Assembly (NCBI GenBank): GCA_002480525.1
Contig: DLCH01000030.1
Location: 1 to 64,000, forward strand
Direction: 5' to 3'
Source of the DNA: Gammaproteobacteria bacterium UBA7803
GTDB lineage: Bacteria > Pseudomonadota > Gammaproteobacteria > Pseudomonadales > Azotimanducaceae
DNA length: 64,000 nucleotides
Part shown: positions 42,811 through 53,466 of the stretch, piece after piece
How positions within the stretch are numbered: position 1 is the first letter of the stretch
How the letters are laid out: each line of letters begins with the position of its first letter
The notes under the pieces: model-generated
What the model saw: the letters and a program-made list of their open reading frames with translations, nothing else
Database searches by the model: none
What the model was told of the DNA's origin: nothing
Made by a program: the position numbers and the translations under genes

Positions 42811-44622
42811 TCACAGCGGAAACAGCAACGGCACCAGGCCCAGGATCACCGCCAGCGTGATGACGCCCAGCCCGGCCCCGAAGCGCACGTAGTCGCCGGC
42901 CGAGTAGCCGCCCGGCTGCTGCACGAGAAACGGCGCGGGATGGCCGTAGGGCATGAAGAACGCCGCCGAGCAGGCGACGATTACCGCCACGCAGAAGGCC
43001 CGCGGGCTGGCGTCCATCATGCCCGCGGCATTGATCGCGATGGGCGTCATGATGATGGCGACCGCGGCGTTGTGGATGGGCTGGGTCAGGATCATGCACA
43101 GCCCCGCCACACCGGCCATCACCGCCAGCGGACCGAAACCGCCGAGCACGTCGATCAGCGTGGTGCCGATCAGGTCCGCGGCGCCGGTGTTGTCGAGGGC
43201 GATGCCGAGGGGGTACATCCCGGCGATCAGCACCAGTGTGCGGCCGTCGATGGCCTGATACAGGCGCCCGAGCCGGACGATTCCGGTCAGGACCATGGCG
43301 AGCGCACCGAGCAGCGCGGTGGCCGCGATGGGCAGCCAGCCGGCGGCCGCACCGACGATGACGGCGCCGAGAATGGCCGCCGCGACCGGCGCGCGTCGCT
43401 TCATGGCACGGGACACCTCCGGCTCGCCGGGCTTGAAGTAGATCAGCAGCTCCTTCTCCGGATCGAACTCCCGCATGCGCTCCCGCGGACCGTACAGCAG
43501 CAGGCTGTCGCCCGCCTGCAGCACCACGTCCTGCACGTCGGTGCGGTGGGGCGCGTGCCCCCGGTAGTAGGCGATCGCGGTCATGCCGAACTGCGCGGGA
43601 AGGTCCAGCTCCCGGACCCGCCGGCCGACCGCCGCCGACCGCGGCGGCACCACGCATTCGGCCAGCTCGGCCGTGCTGATCGGATAGCGCTGCTGGGCCT
43701 GGGGCGGGCCGATGAAGGTCAGCGCCTCATGGGACTCGGCGACCCGGGCGACCACCGGCTCCCGGCCCTGAATCAGCAGCATGTCGCTCTCCCACAGCCG
43801 CAGATCGTGGGCCGGCAGCAGGAGCTGCTCGCTCTCCCGCACCACCGCCAGCAGCGTCAGGCCGTGGGCGCCGAGGTCGAGATCCCGGATGCGCAGCTCG
43901 TGCGTCTCGAGGTCGTCGGAAACCCAGACTTCGAACACCCGGTCTTCCAGGTGGTAGACGTCGATCAGGTTCGTCGTCACCGGCACCTCGGCCGGGTCGG
44001 GCGCGACGCGCTCTCCCGGCAGCAGCCGCTGGCCGATGGTGGCGATGTAGGCCAGCGCGGCCAGCAGCAGCGTGAGACCCACCGCAGAGAACTCGAAGAA
44101 GCCGAAACCCCGGCCCGTCTCCTGGGCGAGCAGGCTGTCCACCACCAGGTTGTGGGATGCCCCGATGAGCGTGAGATTCGCGCCGATGAGCGCCGTACAG
44201 GCCATGGGCAGCAGGATCTTCGACTGGGGCACGCGAAGCTGCTTGCACAGCCGCAGAATCACCGGCACGAAGAACGACGCCGCCGCCACGATGTTGACGA
44301 ATCCCGACAGCACGCCGGGAATGGCGGTATTGAGCAGCAGCAGCCGCCGGTAGCGCTCGTGGATCACCTTCTCGAGGCTGCGGGCCACCGACTTCACGAC
44401 GCCGGTACGCTCCAGCCCGTCGCCGACGACCATCAGCCCGGCGATGGTCACCACCGCGAAGCTGCTGAAGCCGGAGAATGCCTCAGTCGGCGACACGACG
44501 CCGGCGACCACCAGGGCGGCCAGCACCGACAGTGCGATCAGATCGGGCGGCAGGGCCCCGGTGACGAACAGCACGAAGGCGATCACCAGCACGGCGAGCA
44601 CGATGGCTATGGCGAGGGTCAT
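42811..44622 (-). CDS. SLC13-family (DASS) anion permease with two RCK_C/TrkA-C domains
   Basis: A 603-residue transporter. Hydrophobic helices flank a central cytosolic region (about 205-395) with two TrkA-C-type segments (VWVSDDLETHELRIRDLDLG, LLPAHDLRLWESDMLLIQGR, then VVLQAGDSLLLYGPRERM). The helices include LIGANLTLIGASHNLVVDSL and LILTQPIHNAAVAIIMTPIA, matching the SLC13/citrate-sulfate permease fold. Such carriers move dicarboxylates, sulfate or other anions. It is the first gene of the minus-strand block, 58 bp before the fusion gene. Shikimate-pathway acids are possible cargo only by association. Confidence 0.88.
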   Translation of the reverse strand: MTLAIAIVLAVLVIAFVLFVTGALPPDLIALSVLAALVVAGVVSPTEAFSGFSSFAVVTIAGLMVVGDGLERTGVVKSVARSLEKVIHERYRRLLLLNTAIPGVLSGFVNIVAAASFFVPVILRLCKQLRVPQSKILLPMACTALIGANLTLIGASHNLVVDSLLAQETGRGFGFFEFSAVGLTLLLAALAYIATIGQRLLPGERVAPDPAEVPVTTNLIDVYHLEDRVFEVWVSDDLETHELRIRDLDLGAHGLTLLAVVRESEQLLLPAHDLRLWESDMLLIQGREPVVARVAESHEALTFIGPPQAQQRYPISTAELAECVVPPRSAAVGRRVRELDLPAQFGMTAIAYYRGHAPHRTDVQDVVLQAGDSLLLYGPRERMREFDPEKELLIYFKPGEPEVSRAMKRRAPVAAAILGAVIVGAAAGWLPIAATALLGALAMVLTGIVRLGRLYQAIDGRTLVLIAGMYPLGIALDNTGAADLIGTTLIDVLGGFGPLAVMAGVAGLCMILTQPIHNAAVAIIMTPIAINAAGMMDASPRAFCVAVIVACSAAFFMPYGHPAPFLVQQPGGYSAGDYVRFGAGLGVITLAVILGLVPLLFPL

Positions 44623-44828
44623 GACGATCCGCGGTCCAGCATCTGGCCGCGGGCCATGCAATTATCGTGCAGAGTGACGGCCCTGGCCGCCGGGACTCCC
44701 CCAGACTCGACCGGCAGGTTGCCGGCCCCGGACCTGCGGCCAACCGGGGCCTCACGACCCTGTCCTCATCCGCCTTCGTGCTAGCATTCCGCGCAGACTC
44801 ACAGCCTTCCACTCGAGTGCTTCGCGCC

Positions 44829-46229
44829 ATGGACCCGTTACTGAAAGAGTACGTAGATCCGGCTTCTGCCGCCCGCCTCGCCCAGGCGGCGTCGGATATC
44901 GCGCTCGTGCTGGATGGCAACGGCGTGGTACTCGACGTCGTCATGCATGACGCCGACCTGGCAGCTGCGATGGGAAACAGCTGGCGCGGCCGCCGCTGGA
45001 TCGAGACCGTCACGCCCGACACCCGGAATCAGATCGAGTCTCTGCTGCGGGATGCCCGGGATTCGGAGCAGCCGGCCTGGCGACAGATCCATCACCGGAC
45101 GCGCGACGGCGAGACGGACCGTCCGGTCGAGTACTTCGCAATGAAGTTGGAGGGCAGCGACCGCTATCTGGCGCTGGGCCGGGATCTTCAGCCCGTCGCC
45201 GAGCTGCAGCAGCGCCTCATCGACGCCGAGCAGCGCAGCGAGCGGGACTACCAGCATCTGCGTGAGGCGGAGGCACGCTTTCGAAGCCTGTTCCAGGCGA
45301 CCTCCGACCTGGTGATGGTGCTCGAGGCGGACTCCCTGCGCATCACCGACGCGAATCCCGCTGCGGAAGCGGCGCTGGGCTGGGAGAACGGGTCCGGAAA
45401 TCGGCTACTGCTGTCGCACGTCGCCCCAGACCGGGAAGAATCGGTCCGGTCGGCACTGGCGCAGGCCCGGTCGAGCGGCCACGCCGAGACCTGGGACGTC
45501 CGCCTGCTGAACTCCGACCGCGGCTGGCACCTTTCGGCGTCCGCCCTTCGACGGGGCAATGCGGCCGTGTTCATCCTGCGCATGGCGCCCGGCCAGCGCG
45601 ACAATGCCCGGACAGCGGATGCCCGGTCCCGGCGGGTTCTGCAATTGGTGGAAGAAGCCCCGGACGCCATCGTCATGACCAGCGGCGCCGGCAGGATACT
45701 CTTCGCGAACCAGGCGTTCGCCGGGCTGGCCGAACTCGCCAGCGTCTCCCGCGCGTCCGGGTCTCACCTCTCGGAGTGGATCGGCCGGTCCTCCGTGGAC
45801 GTGAAGGTGCTCCTCGTCAATCTCCGAAATCACGGCCGGATTCACCGGTTCTCCACCACCTTCAACAGTACTCACCAGGTCGCCACGGAGGTGACTTTGT
45901 CCGCCGTCACCCTCGAGGATGGTGAGGACGTCTGCTTCGGGTTCGTGATCCGCAGCACGGCACAGCGCATCGCCGGCGTCGCCAGCCCGGCGACGTCGGG
46001 CGGCCGCTCCATGGAGCAGATCACCGAGCTGGTGGGCAGCGTGCCCTTGAAGGCGCTGGTCAGAGAGTCCGCGGATTTGATCGAACGCCTCGGCATCGAG
46101 ACGGCACTCAGGCTCACCGGCGACAACCGGGCGGCAGCGGCAGAGATGCTCGGGCTCAGCCGCCAGAGCCTCTACGTGAAGCTCCGGCGCTATGGCCTCG
46201 GCGCCAAGCACGCCGAGTCGCAACGCTGA
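44829..46229 (+). CDS. ppsR: PpsR/CrtJ-type PAS-Fis transcriptional regulator
   Basis: A 466-residue regulator with the PpsR layout and length: an N-terminal PAS-like domain (about 13-120), a helical linker (QQRLIDAEQRSERDYQHLRE, about 128-147), two PAS domains (about 150-265 and 285-385) and a C-terminal Fis-type helix-turn-helix (LTGDNRAAAAEMLGLSRQSL, then YVKLRRYGL). In phototrophs PpsR/CrtJ represses bacteriochlorophyll and carotenoid genes. The HTH cysteine used for redox sensing in CrtJ is a Gly here (ERLGIETAL), and the protein has only one Cys (EDVCFGF). No photosynthesis genes are in the window. The 206-bp gap before it holds no other gene. Confidence 0.9.
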   Translation: MDPLLKEYVDPASAARLAQAASDIALVLDGNGVVLDVVMHDADLAAAMGNSWRGRRWIETVTPDTRNQIESLLRDARDSEQPAWRQIHHRTRDGETDRPVEYFAMKLEGSDRYLALGRDLQPVAELQQRLIDAEQRSERDYQHLREAEARFRSLFQATSDLVMVLEADSLRITDANPAAEAALGWENGSGNRLLLSHVAPDREESVRSALAQARSSGHAETWDVRLLNSDRGWHLSASALRRGNAAVFILRMAPGQRDNARTADARSRRVLQLVEEAPDAIVMTSGAGRILFANQAFAGLAELASVSRASGSHLSEWIGRSSVDVKVLLVNLRNHGRIHRFSTTFNSTHQVATEVTLSAVTLEDGEDVCFGFVIRSTAQRIAGVASPATSGGRSMEQITELVGSVPLKALVRESADLIERLGIETALRLTGDNRAAAAEMLGLSRQSLYVKLRRYGLGAKHAESQR

Positions 46230-46327
46230 GTACGACCACCCCGCCCGGCGGAAACCATCGCGGACCGGACCCTCCACGTCTCCGCCCCATCTATCCTGGC
46301 GAATGCCAGCCGCCCTGCCGTTATTGA

Positions 46328-46344
46328 CAGCGTCAGCGACGCTG
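46328..46344. promoter_or_regulatory. Small hairpin between ppsR and the TonB receptor
   Basis: CAGCGTC (46328-46334) and GACGCTG (46338-46344) form a 7-bp stem with a 3-base loop, 100 bp before the receptor start and 99 bp after the ppsR stop. It could end the ppsR transcript or serve as an operator; no T-tract follows. I found no TGT-N12-ACA PpsR site in this 214-bp gap. Confidence 0.3.
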
Positions 46345-46443
46345 GTTAAAACGCCCAAGAGGGGAGTGGTTCAAAACGAACCAGAGGAGCGCAGGGGGCC
46401 AAATCCCCCACCCCGCAGTCGCGTTCCGCGGAGGGGAAACAAG

Positions 46444-49362
46444 ATGTACACAGCCGTCTTACGGCGCGCGTGGCCTGTCGTGGCCGCGGCGTCGCTCTTG
46501 CCTTTGTATCCGACACCGGCCGACGCCCAGGAAGCCCAGGGCAGGCGCATCGAGGAAGTCATCGTCACCGCCGAGCGGCGCGAGGCGAGCATCCAGGACA
46601 CGTCGATCTCGATCACGGCGTTCACCGCCGAGTTCCTGGACGACTTCGGCATCCGCAACCAGGAGGACCTGCAGAACTACGTGCCCGCCACCACCATCCA
46701 GCCCTACGACGCCACGGTGCGCGGCGTGGGCCGGAACTTCCGGGCGCTCGGCGGCGACCCGGGGGTGTCCACCTACATGAACGGGATCTACTCCGAAGAC
46801 CTGCTGACCGCCACCGCGGCCACGTTCTTCGACGTCGAGCGGATCGAGGTGCTGCGGGGTCCTCAGGGCACGCTCTACGGCCGCAACGCCGTGGGCGGCG
46901 CCATCAACATCCTCTACAAGGAGCCGACCTACACCCGTGAGGGCATGGTCAAGGCCATCGTCGGCAACTTCGGCGCCGAGGAGTACTACATGGCGTTCTC
47001 GGGCCCGCTGGTCGAGGACAAGCTCGCCGGGCGGGTGACGTACGCCCACCGCGAGCGCGACGGCGTCGTCGACAACATCGGCCTCGGCGACGACATCGAC
47101 GGGCTCGGCACCGACAACCTGGCGCTGCAGCTCAAGTGGAACATCACCGACAACCTGGAGATGAACATCCGCCAGAACTGGATGGACATCGACCGCTCCT
47201 TCGGCGGCGCCAACGACGCGGGCCTGGTCATACTCAACGAGAGCGCGCAGCCGACCCGGGTGACCGGTTTGAGCGGCGTTCCCGGTGACGGCCTCGTACC
47301 GGGCTGGCGCTTCGTCGATACGGGCAACACCGACCCGACGAACCAGTTCGACAACGACTTCTACATCGCCGGTGCCGACGAGCGTCTGTTCACCGATCCG
47401 GTCACGGGCGCCCAGCGCCTCGCGCAGCGGATTCGTCCGGGTATCGACTACGGCGACTTCGACGGCTTCCAGAATGCCGCGGTATCGCTGGACGGCTGGG
47501 ACGTGACCAATCCCGAGACGGCTGCCCGGTACAACGCCTGCGTGTTTCCCGGGGACATCGACGGCGACGACGTCTGCGCCGCCACCAATGGCCTGAACAA
47601 CGAAGAGTTCGAGCAGATGGGCACCCAGTTCAATCTGAGCTGGGACGTCAGCGACCGGCTGACGCTCAAGTACCTGTTCGGCTTCAACACGCTGTCCTAC
47701 GAGCGGATCACCGACGACGACAACACCGGCAGCCTGATTCACGACCGCCAGTTCTACGTGAATCACGAGGCGGACTACCGCTCCCACGAGCTGCAGGCGT
47801 TCTTCGACGTCGGCGAGAACTGGACCTTCACGTCCGGCATCTTCTTCTACAACGCCGAAATCGATCAGCGCGGCGATTACTTCTCCTCCGTTGGCGAGGC
47901 CAAGTACCGGGAAGCGTACGTGGACAACACCGGCCTGGCCGGCGCCATCTTCCCCGGACCGATGGTGCATCTGTTCAGCGCCAAGCGGACCTGCACCCAG
48001 TCGGACGATCCGGCCGCTTCCTGCGAGCGCAACTACGCGGTGGAATTCACCAACGAGGAGCTCGAGGCCGCGGGTCTGGGACGCAACGACAACCTGATCA
48101 TCTCCCAGTGGCTCGGCGATGACGGCACCGACCGCAATCTCGACGTGCGCAACGGTCCACGCACCGAAGCGACGGACCTGCTCTACACCACCGAGACCAA
48201 GCGGGACGCTTTCGCCGCCTACACCCAGTCGGTGTGGGACATCAATGAGAAGTTCAGCCTGACGCTGGGGCTGCGCTACGCGGAAGACAAGGTGGTCGCC
48301 GAGGAAAACCTGTTCCGCTACTCGGAGCTGCTCGGCGAGCCCGGCGACGTGCTCGACGCCCTGCTCGGCCCGGGCAGCCTGGTGACCTACAACATCGCCA
48401 ACGGCGGCCTGGTGGACTCCAACGGCGACGGCTACTACGAGCCGACGCCGCTCGCCGTCAACGGCGGCATCCCCGTGGCACTGTCGGTCTACCGCCCGTT
48501 CGAGCGCACCGACAAAGAGTGGGACTGGCGCATCAATCTCGACCACGACATCACCGACAACGTGATGCTCTACTACTCCGCCACCAAGGGGCACCGCTCC
48601 GGCGGCTACAACCTGGTGTTCTTCAGCGCCACGCCGACCTACGAGCCGGAAGAGCTGGTCTCTTACGAGCTCGGCTACAAGACCGACTGGATGGACGGCA
48701 CGCTGCAGGTGAACGGCTCGTTCTATTACTACGACTACGAGAGCATCCACACCGTGGTCCAGGAGGTCACCAGCCTGGGCGGCACCAGCAACTCCGTGCT
48801 GGAAGCGCCCGGCGCCGAAGTGATGGGCGCCGAAGCCGAGTTCACCTGGCTCGCCACGGACAGCCTCACCCTGGGCGGCAACTTCAGCTACACGCCGAGC
48901 GAGTACACCAAATCGCTGCTGGCGGCCGATCTGGCCGGCGAAGAGCGGCCCAACTCGTTGTTCCCGGACCAGGTCGACCTCGTCCAGGACATCAAGGGCA
49001 ACCAGCTCATTCAGGTGCCGGAATGGAAAGGCACCTTCTGGGGCAGCTATCGCTTCAACATGCCGGGCGGGTCCACTCTGGATGCCCTGGCGAGCTGGGC
49101 GTACACGGACAAGGTCTACTACTCGCCCTTCGAATCCGATGCCGAGAGCGCGTCCTCGTACGACCGCACCGACCTCCGCGCGACCTGGACCAGCGCGGAC
49201 AGCCGCATCGTCGTCAGCGCGTTCGTCAACAACGTGTTCAACGACATCGGCAAGCTGCAGGTCCTGCGCGAAGGCGAGAGCGAGTTCTTCCGTCGCTCGG
49301 CCGGCACCACCGTGCCGCGCCACTACGGCCTGGAGCTCAGCTACACCATGGGCACCTACTGA
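46444..49362 (+). CDS. TonB-dependent receptor (large, unknown cargo)
   Basis: A 972-residue outer-membrane receptor. A signal peptide of about 28 residues ends in TPADAQ; the plug follows with RRIEEVIVTAERREASIQDT (TonB box region) and RIEVLRGPQGTLYGRNAVGG; the barrel ends in PRHYGLELSYTMGTY. EEVIVTAERRE and the overall pattern are those of the oligotroph/sphingomonad-type receptors that import complex organics, not classic siderophore receptors. A central insertion with paired cysteines (CVFPGDIDGDDVCAATNGL, and later CTQSDDPAASC) suggests disulfide-closed extracellular loops. GGAGGGGA precedes ATG 46444. Confidence 0.92.
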   Translation: MYTAVLRRAWPVVAAASLLPLYPTPADAQEAQGRRIEEVIVTAERREASIQDTSISITAFTAEFLDDFGIRNQEDLQNYVPATTIQPYDATVRGVGRNFRALGGDPGVSTYMNGIYSEDLLTATAATFFDVERIEVLRGPQGTLYGRNAVGGAINILYKEPTYTREGMVKAIVGNFGAEEYYMAFSGPLVEDKLAGRVTYAHRERDGVVDNIGLGDDIDGLGTDNLALQLKWNITDNLEMNIRQNWMDIDRSFGGANDAGLVILNESAQPTRVTGLSGVPGDGLVPGWRFVDTGNTDPTNQFDNDFYIAGADERLFTDPVTGAQRLAQRIRPGIDYGDFDGFQNAAVSLDGWDVTNPETAARYNACVFPGDIDGDDVCAATNGLNNEEFEQMGTQFNLSWDVSDRLTLKYLFGFNTLSYERITDDDNTGSLIHDRQFYVNHEADYRSHELQAFFDVGENWTFTSGIFFYNAEIDQRGDYFSSVGEAKYREAYVDNTGLAGAIFPGPMVHLFSAKRTCTQSDDPAASCERNYAVEFTNEELEAAGLGRNDNLIISQWLGDDGTDRNLDVRNGPRTEATDLLYTTETKRDAFAAYTQSVWDINEKFSLTLGLRYAEDKVVAEENLFRYSELLGEPGDVLDALLGPGSLVTYNIANGGLVDSNGDGYYEPTPLAVNGGIPVALSVYRPFERTDKEWDWRINLDHDITDNVMLYYSATKGHRSGGYNLVFFSATPTYEPEELVSYELGYKTDWMDGTLQVNGSFYYYDYESIHTVVQEVTSLGGTSNSVLEAPGAEVMGAEAEFTWLATDSLTLGGNFSYTPSEYTKSLLAADLAGEERPNSLFPDQVDLVQDIKGNQLIQVPEWKGTFWGSYRFNMPGGSTLDALASWAYTDKVYYSPFESDAESASSYDRTDLRATWTSADSRIVVSAFVNNVFNDIGKLQVLREGESEFFRRSAGTTVPRHYGLELSYTMGTY

Positions 49363-49387
49363 TCCGGGCACCGTTCCGGAAACCGAC

Positions 49388-49416
49388 GAGGGGCGCTGCG
49401 GCGCCCCTCTTTCTTT
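49388..49416 (+). terminator. Rho-independent terminator of the TonB receptor gene
   Basis: A 9-bp perfect stem (49388-49396 with 49401-49409) closes a TGCG tetraloop and is followed by TTTCTTT. It lies 25 bp after the receptor stop codon and is the clearest intrinsic terminator in the window. Confidence 0.9.
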
Positions 49417-49439
49417 CCGGGCTGGGGTAAACTGGCGCC

Positions 49440-50213
<774 letters not shown>

Positions 50214-50223
50214 CGGCGGCGGG

Positions 50224-50250
50224 GCCGCGGGACCGCGTCAGTCCCGCGGC
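50224..50250. terminator. Strong hairpin between convergent genes
   Basis: GCCGCGGGAC (50224-50233) and GTCCCGCGGC (50241-50250) form a 10-bp perfect stem with a 7-base loop. It starts 10 bp after the xthA stop and includes the last codons of the convergent amidohydrolase. There is no T-tract, so it may act as a processing barrier rather than an intrinsic terminator. Confidence 0.45.
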
Positions 50251-51659
50251 AGCCAGCGGCCGGCGGCCATCACGCCGGCGATGCGCCGGGTGTTGGCGAT
50301 GTCCTCGAGCGGATCCGCCTCCAGCAGCACCAGATCCGCCAGCTTGCCCTCGGACACGGTCCCCAGCTCGTCCTCCATGGCGAAGAACGACGCCGGCATC
50401 ACCGTCGCCGCGTGCAGCGCCTCCCGCGGCGTGAGACCGCTGCGCACCAGCAGCTCGAGCTCCGTGTGCAGGCTGTAGCCCGGCACCGCGAGGCCGATGG
50501 GCGTATCCGTGCCCGCGCCGATGGGCACGCCGTGCTCGTGCATCAGGCCCACCAGGAACAGGCTCCAGTCCGCGAACGTCGGGTCGGTCTCGCCGTCTCG
50601 AATGGCGGCCGCCTCCTCGCGCCAGCGACCGGCCACGGGCTCCGGCAACCCGGCGAGCGCCTCGTCCCAGTCGTCGCGGTCGAAGGGACGGGTGCTGGCC
50701 AGGGTGTTGAGCCGCAGGGTCGGCACCTGAACGGTGTCGCCGAGCGCCGCCAGCACGGTCGCGCAGCGCGACTCGTCGTAGGCCTCGATGGCCGGCACCC
50801 GCTGGTCCGCGTGCAGCGAGCGGCGCAGATCGTAGCCGCGTCCTTCTTCGAAGGCCGTGATGCGCTGCTGTCGGGCGGCCAGCAGCTCCGCCCAGCTGCC
50901 GGCGCAGGCGAGTTCGACGTTGCGCAGGTGCTCCATGGAATCCACCCGGGGGCCGGCCTCGTCGGCGGTCATCATCAGCGGCACGTGGGCGGCGATGGGC
51001 AGATTCCGGGCGCGGGCCTCGTCGGCCAGCGCCTGGAACACGTTGGGCATGACCAGCTCGTAGATCTTGATGAAGTCGGCGCCTGCCTCGTCCAGGGCGG
51101 CGACCCGGGCCGCCGCCGACGCCGGCGTCGCCACGTCCGTGCCCAGCGGCGGGCGGCCGGGGTCGGCGCCGTCGTAGACCACGAAACGGCCGTCCAGCAG
51201 CGGGCCGGACACGAAGATCCGCGGCGCCGGTTCCGCACCGTCCTGCAGCCGGGCGCGCAGGGCCGCCAGGCGCGCCATGTCGCCGCCCGTGTCGCGCACG
51301 CTGGTGATGCCGTACTCGAGGAACAACCCCGCCATGTGCTCGGTCAGGGCCTCGTCGTAGAGAAAGTGCACGTGCATGTCCCACAGCCCGGGCACGAGAA
51401 AGCGGCCCCGGCCGTCGACGACCTGCGCCGGCGGCGCCTCGTCCGCCCCGGCCGCCGAGGCCATCGGCGCCACCGAGACGATCCGGTCGTCGACCACCAG
51501 CACCCGCTGGTCGGGTCGGGCGCCGTGCGCCGCGTCCACCACCGTGACGTTCTCGAAGGCGATGCCCCGGGGCTCCGGCACCGAGCAGGCCGCCGCGCCG
51601 AGCAGCGCCAGGGCCGCCACCATCAGGGCGCGGGCCGCCGGACCGTTCGAGTCTCTCAT
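50238..51659 (-). CDS. Lipoprotein amidohydrolase (imidazolonepropionase/prolidase-like)
   Basis: A 473-residue amidohydrolase. LALLGAAAC near residue 25 is a lipobox, so it is probably a lipoprotein facing the periplasm. The metal motif is WDMHVHFLYDE, followed by VRDTGGDMA, the IKIYELVMPN lysine-strand region, PIAAHVPLM, DSMEHLRNVE and the late Asp in GAGTDTPIGLAVPGYSLHTE. The family hydrolyses cyclic amides or dipeptides (compare Xaa-Pro dipeptidases Sgx9260). Substrate is not known. ATG 51659. Confidence 0.87.
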   Translation of the reverse strand: MRDSNGPAARALMVAALALLGAAACSVPEPRGIAFENVTVVDAAHGARPDQRVLVVDDRIVSVAPMASAAGADEAPPAQVVDGRGRFLVPGLWDMHVHFLYDEALTEHMAGLFLEYGITSVRDTGGDMARLAALRARLQDGAEPAPRIFVSGPLLDGRFVVYDGADPGRPPLGTDVATPASAAARVAALDEAGADFIKIYELVMPNVFQALADEARARNLPIAAHVPLMMTADEAGPRVDSMEHLRNVELACAGSWAELLAARQQRITAFEEGRGYDLRRSLHADQRVPAIEAYDESRCATVLAALGDTVQVPTLRLNTLASTRPFDRDDWDEALAGLPEPVAGRWREEAAAIRDGETDPTFADWSLFLVGLMHEHGVPIGAGTDTPIGLAVPGYSLHTELELLVRSGLTPREALHAATVMPASFFAMEDELGTVSEGKLADLVLLEADPLEDIANTRRIAGVMAAGRWLPRD

Positions 51660-51676
51660 GTGTCCCCCTGCGGGCG

Positions 51677-52135
<459 letters not shown>

Positions 52136-52146
52136 GGGTGCCGCTC

Positions 52147-53286
52147 CTAACGCTTCTGCGGAGTGATCAGGTACTTGGTGCCGGTGGCCTGGCGGCCGTA
52201 CTCGCCGATGGCCGCGAGCGACAGCGCCTCGGTCAGGGAGATTTCCTTCGTATAGCTGCTGGCGAAGGTCGTCTTGATCTCCGCCGCCACGCGCTCGCGC
52301 AGCCGCTGGGCGGCGTCCTGGCCGATGCGCGCCAGGAACGGGGGCAGCAGCCAGCCGCCGACGCCCCAGGCCATGCCGAAGTTGCGGTTCAGGATAGTCG
52401 GCCCGCGATCCAGCCCGCCGTAGATGTAGACCTGCTTGTGCACGGTGGAGCCGTAGCGGCTGTACTCGGTGGCGGAACGGACGGCCGCTGCTTCCATGGC
52501 GGCGAGGATCTGCCCGGCGAGCTTGCCGCCGCCGATGGCGTCGAAGCCGAGGGTCGCTCCGGTGGCCTCCAGGGCGTCGGTCAGGTCGGCGGTGAAGCTG
52601 TCCGCGGAGGAGTCCACCACGTGCTTCGCCCCCTGCGACTCGAGCAGTTCCCGCTGCTCCGCTCTGCGGACGATGTTCACCAGACCGATCCCGTCCGCCA
52701 GGCAGAGCTTGTTGAGCATCTGTCCCAGATTGGAGGCGGCCGCGGTATGCACCAGCGCCGTGTGATTCTCGAGCTTCATGGTCTCGACCATGCCGAGCGC
52801 GGTCAGCGGATTGACGAAGCAGGACGCGCCGTCCCGGGGTGTCGTGCCCTCCGGCAGCACCAGGCACTGAGCCGCCTTGATGCAGCGGTACTCCGCATAC
52901 ATCGCCCCGCCGAGGATGGCGACGGTCCTGCCCATCAGCGCCTGGGCGGCGGCATCGTCACCGGCGGCGACGACCACCCCGGCACCCTCGTTGCCCACCG
53001 GCAGGGCCTGATCGAGACGTCCGGCCATGGCGGGCATCACCGCATCGGGAATCGAGGCCGTGACCACGGGCGCCTGGGCGTCACCGCCGGCCTCTGCCGT
53101 GGTCATGTCGGCGCCGCCGAACAGCAGGCCGAGATCGGACGGGTTGATCGGTGTCGCCTCGACGCGAACCAGCACCTCGTCGGCGCCCGGGCTGGGCACC
53201 GGCACGGTCTCCAGGGACAGTTTCAGCGTCCCGTCGGCGCGCACCGTGGATTGAATCTGCTGCATGGTGTCCGGAATCGACGGCAT
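52147..53286 (-). CDS. Zinc-less MDR oxidoreductase (quinone oxidoreductase/trans-enoyl reductase-like)
   Basis: A 379-residue medium-chain dehydrogenase/reductase. The N-terminal GroES-like domain includes VLVRVEATPINPSDLGLLFG and VGNEGAGVVVAAG; the nucleotide-binding domain has LVHTAAASNLGQML and FDAIGGGKLAGQIL. The zinc-binding cysteines of classical alcohol dehydrogenases are absent, as in quinone and enoyl reductases using NADPH. ATG 53286 has GGGGGAG upstream; the frame is open further upstream but without a site. The substrate is unknown. Confidence 0.87.
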   Translation of the reverse strand: MPSIPDTMQQIQSTVRADGTLKLSLETVPVPSPGADEVLVRVEATPINPSDLGLLFGGADMTTAEAGGDAQAPVVTASIPDAVMPAMAGRLDQALPVGNEGAGVVVAAGDDAAAQALMGRTVAILGGAMYAEYRCIKAAQCLVLPEGTTPRDGASCFVNPLTALGMVETMKLENHTALVHTAAASNLGQMLNKLCLADGIGLVNIVRRAEQRELLESQGAKHVVDSSADSFTADLTDALEATGATLGFDAIGGGKLAGQILAAMEAAAVRSATEYSRYGSTVHKQVYIYGGLDRGPTILNRNFGMAWGVGGWLLPPFLARIGQDAAQRLRERVAAEIKTTFASSYTKEISLTEALSLAAIGEYGRQATGTKYLITPQKR

Positions 53287-53466
53287 GAGAGCTCCCCCGC
53301 ACTGAAGCGGCCCGACGGCGGGCCGGCATGAATGGAACGGCCAATCTACAGATTCCACACGGGAAGTCCACGCCGCATCCGGCCGGCGCCCCGGCCAACG
53401 GTGGATTACCCGGAAGAGAGGGTGGCGTAGACTGCCGGGCTACGACTGCCCGGGAGGAAGACGACG

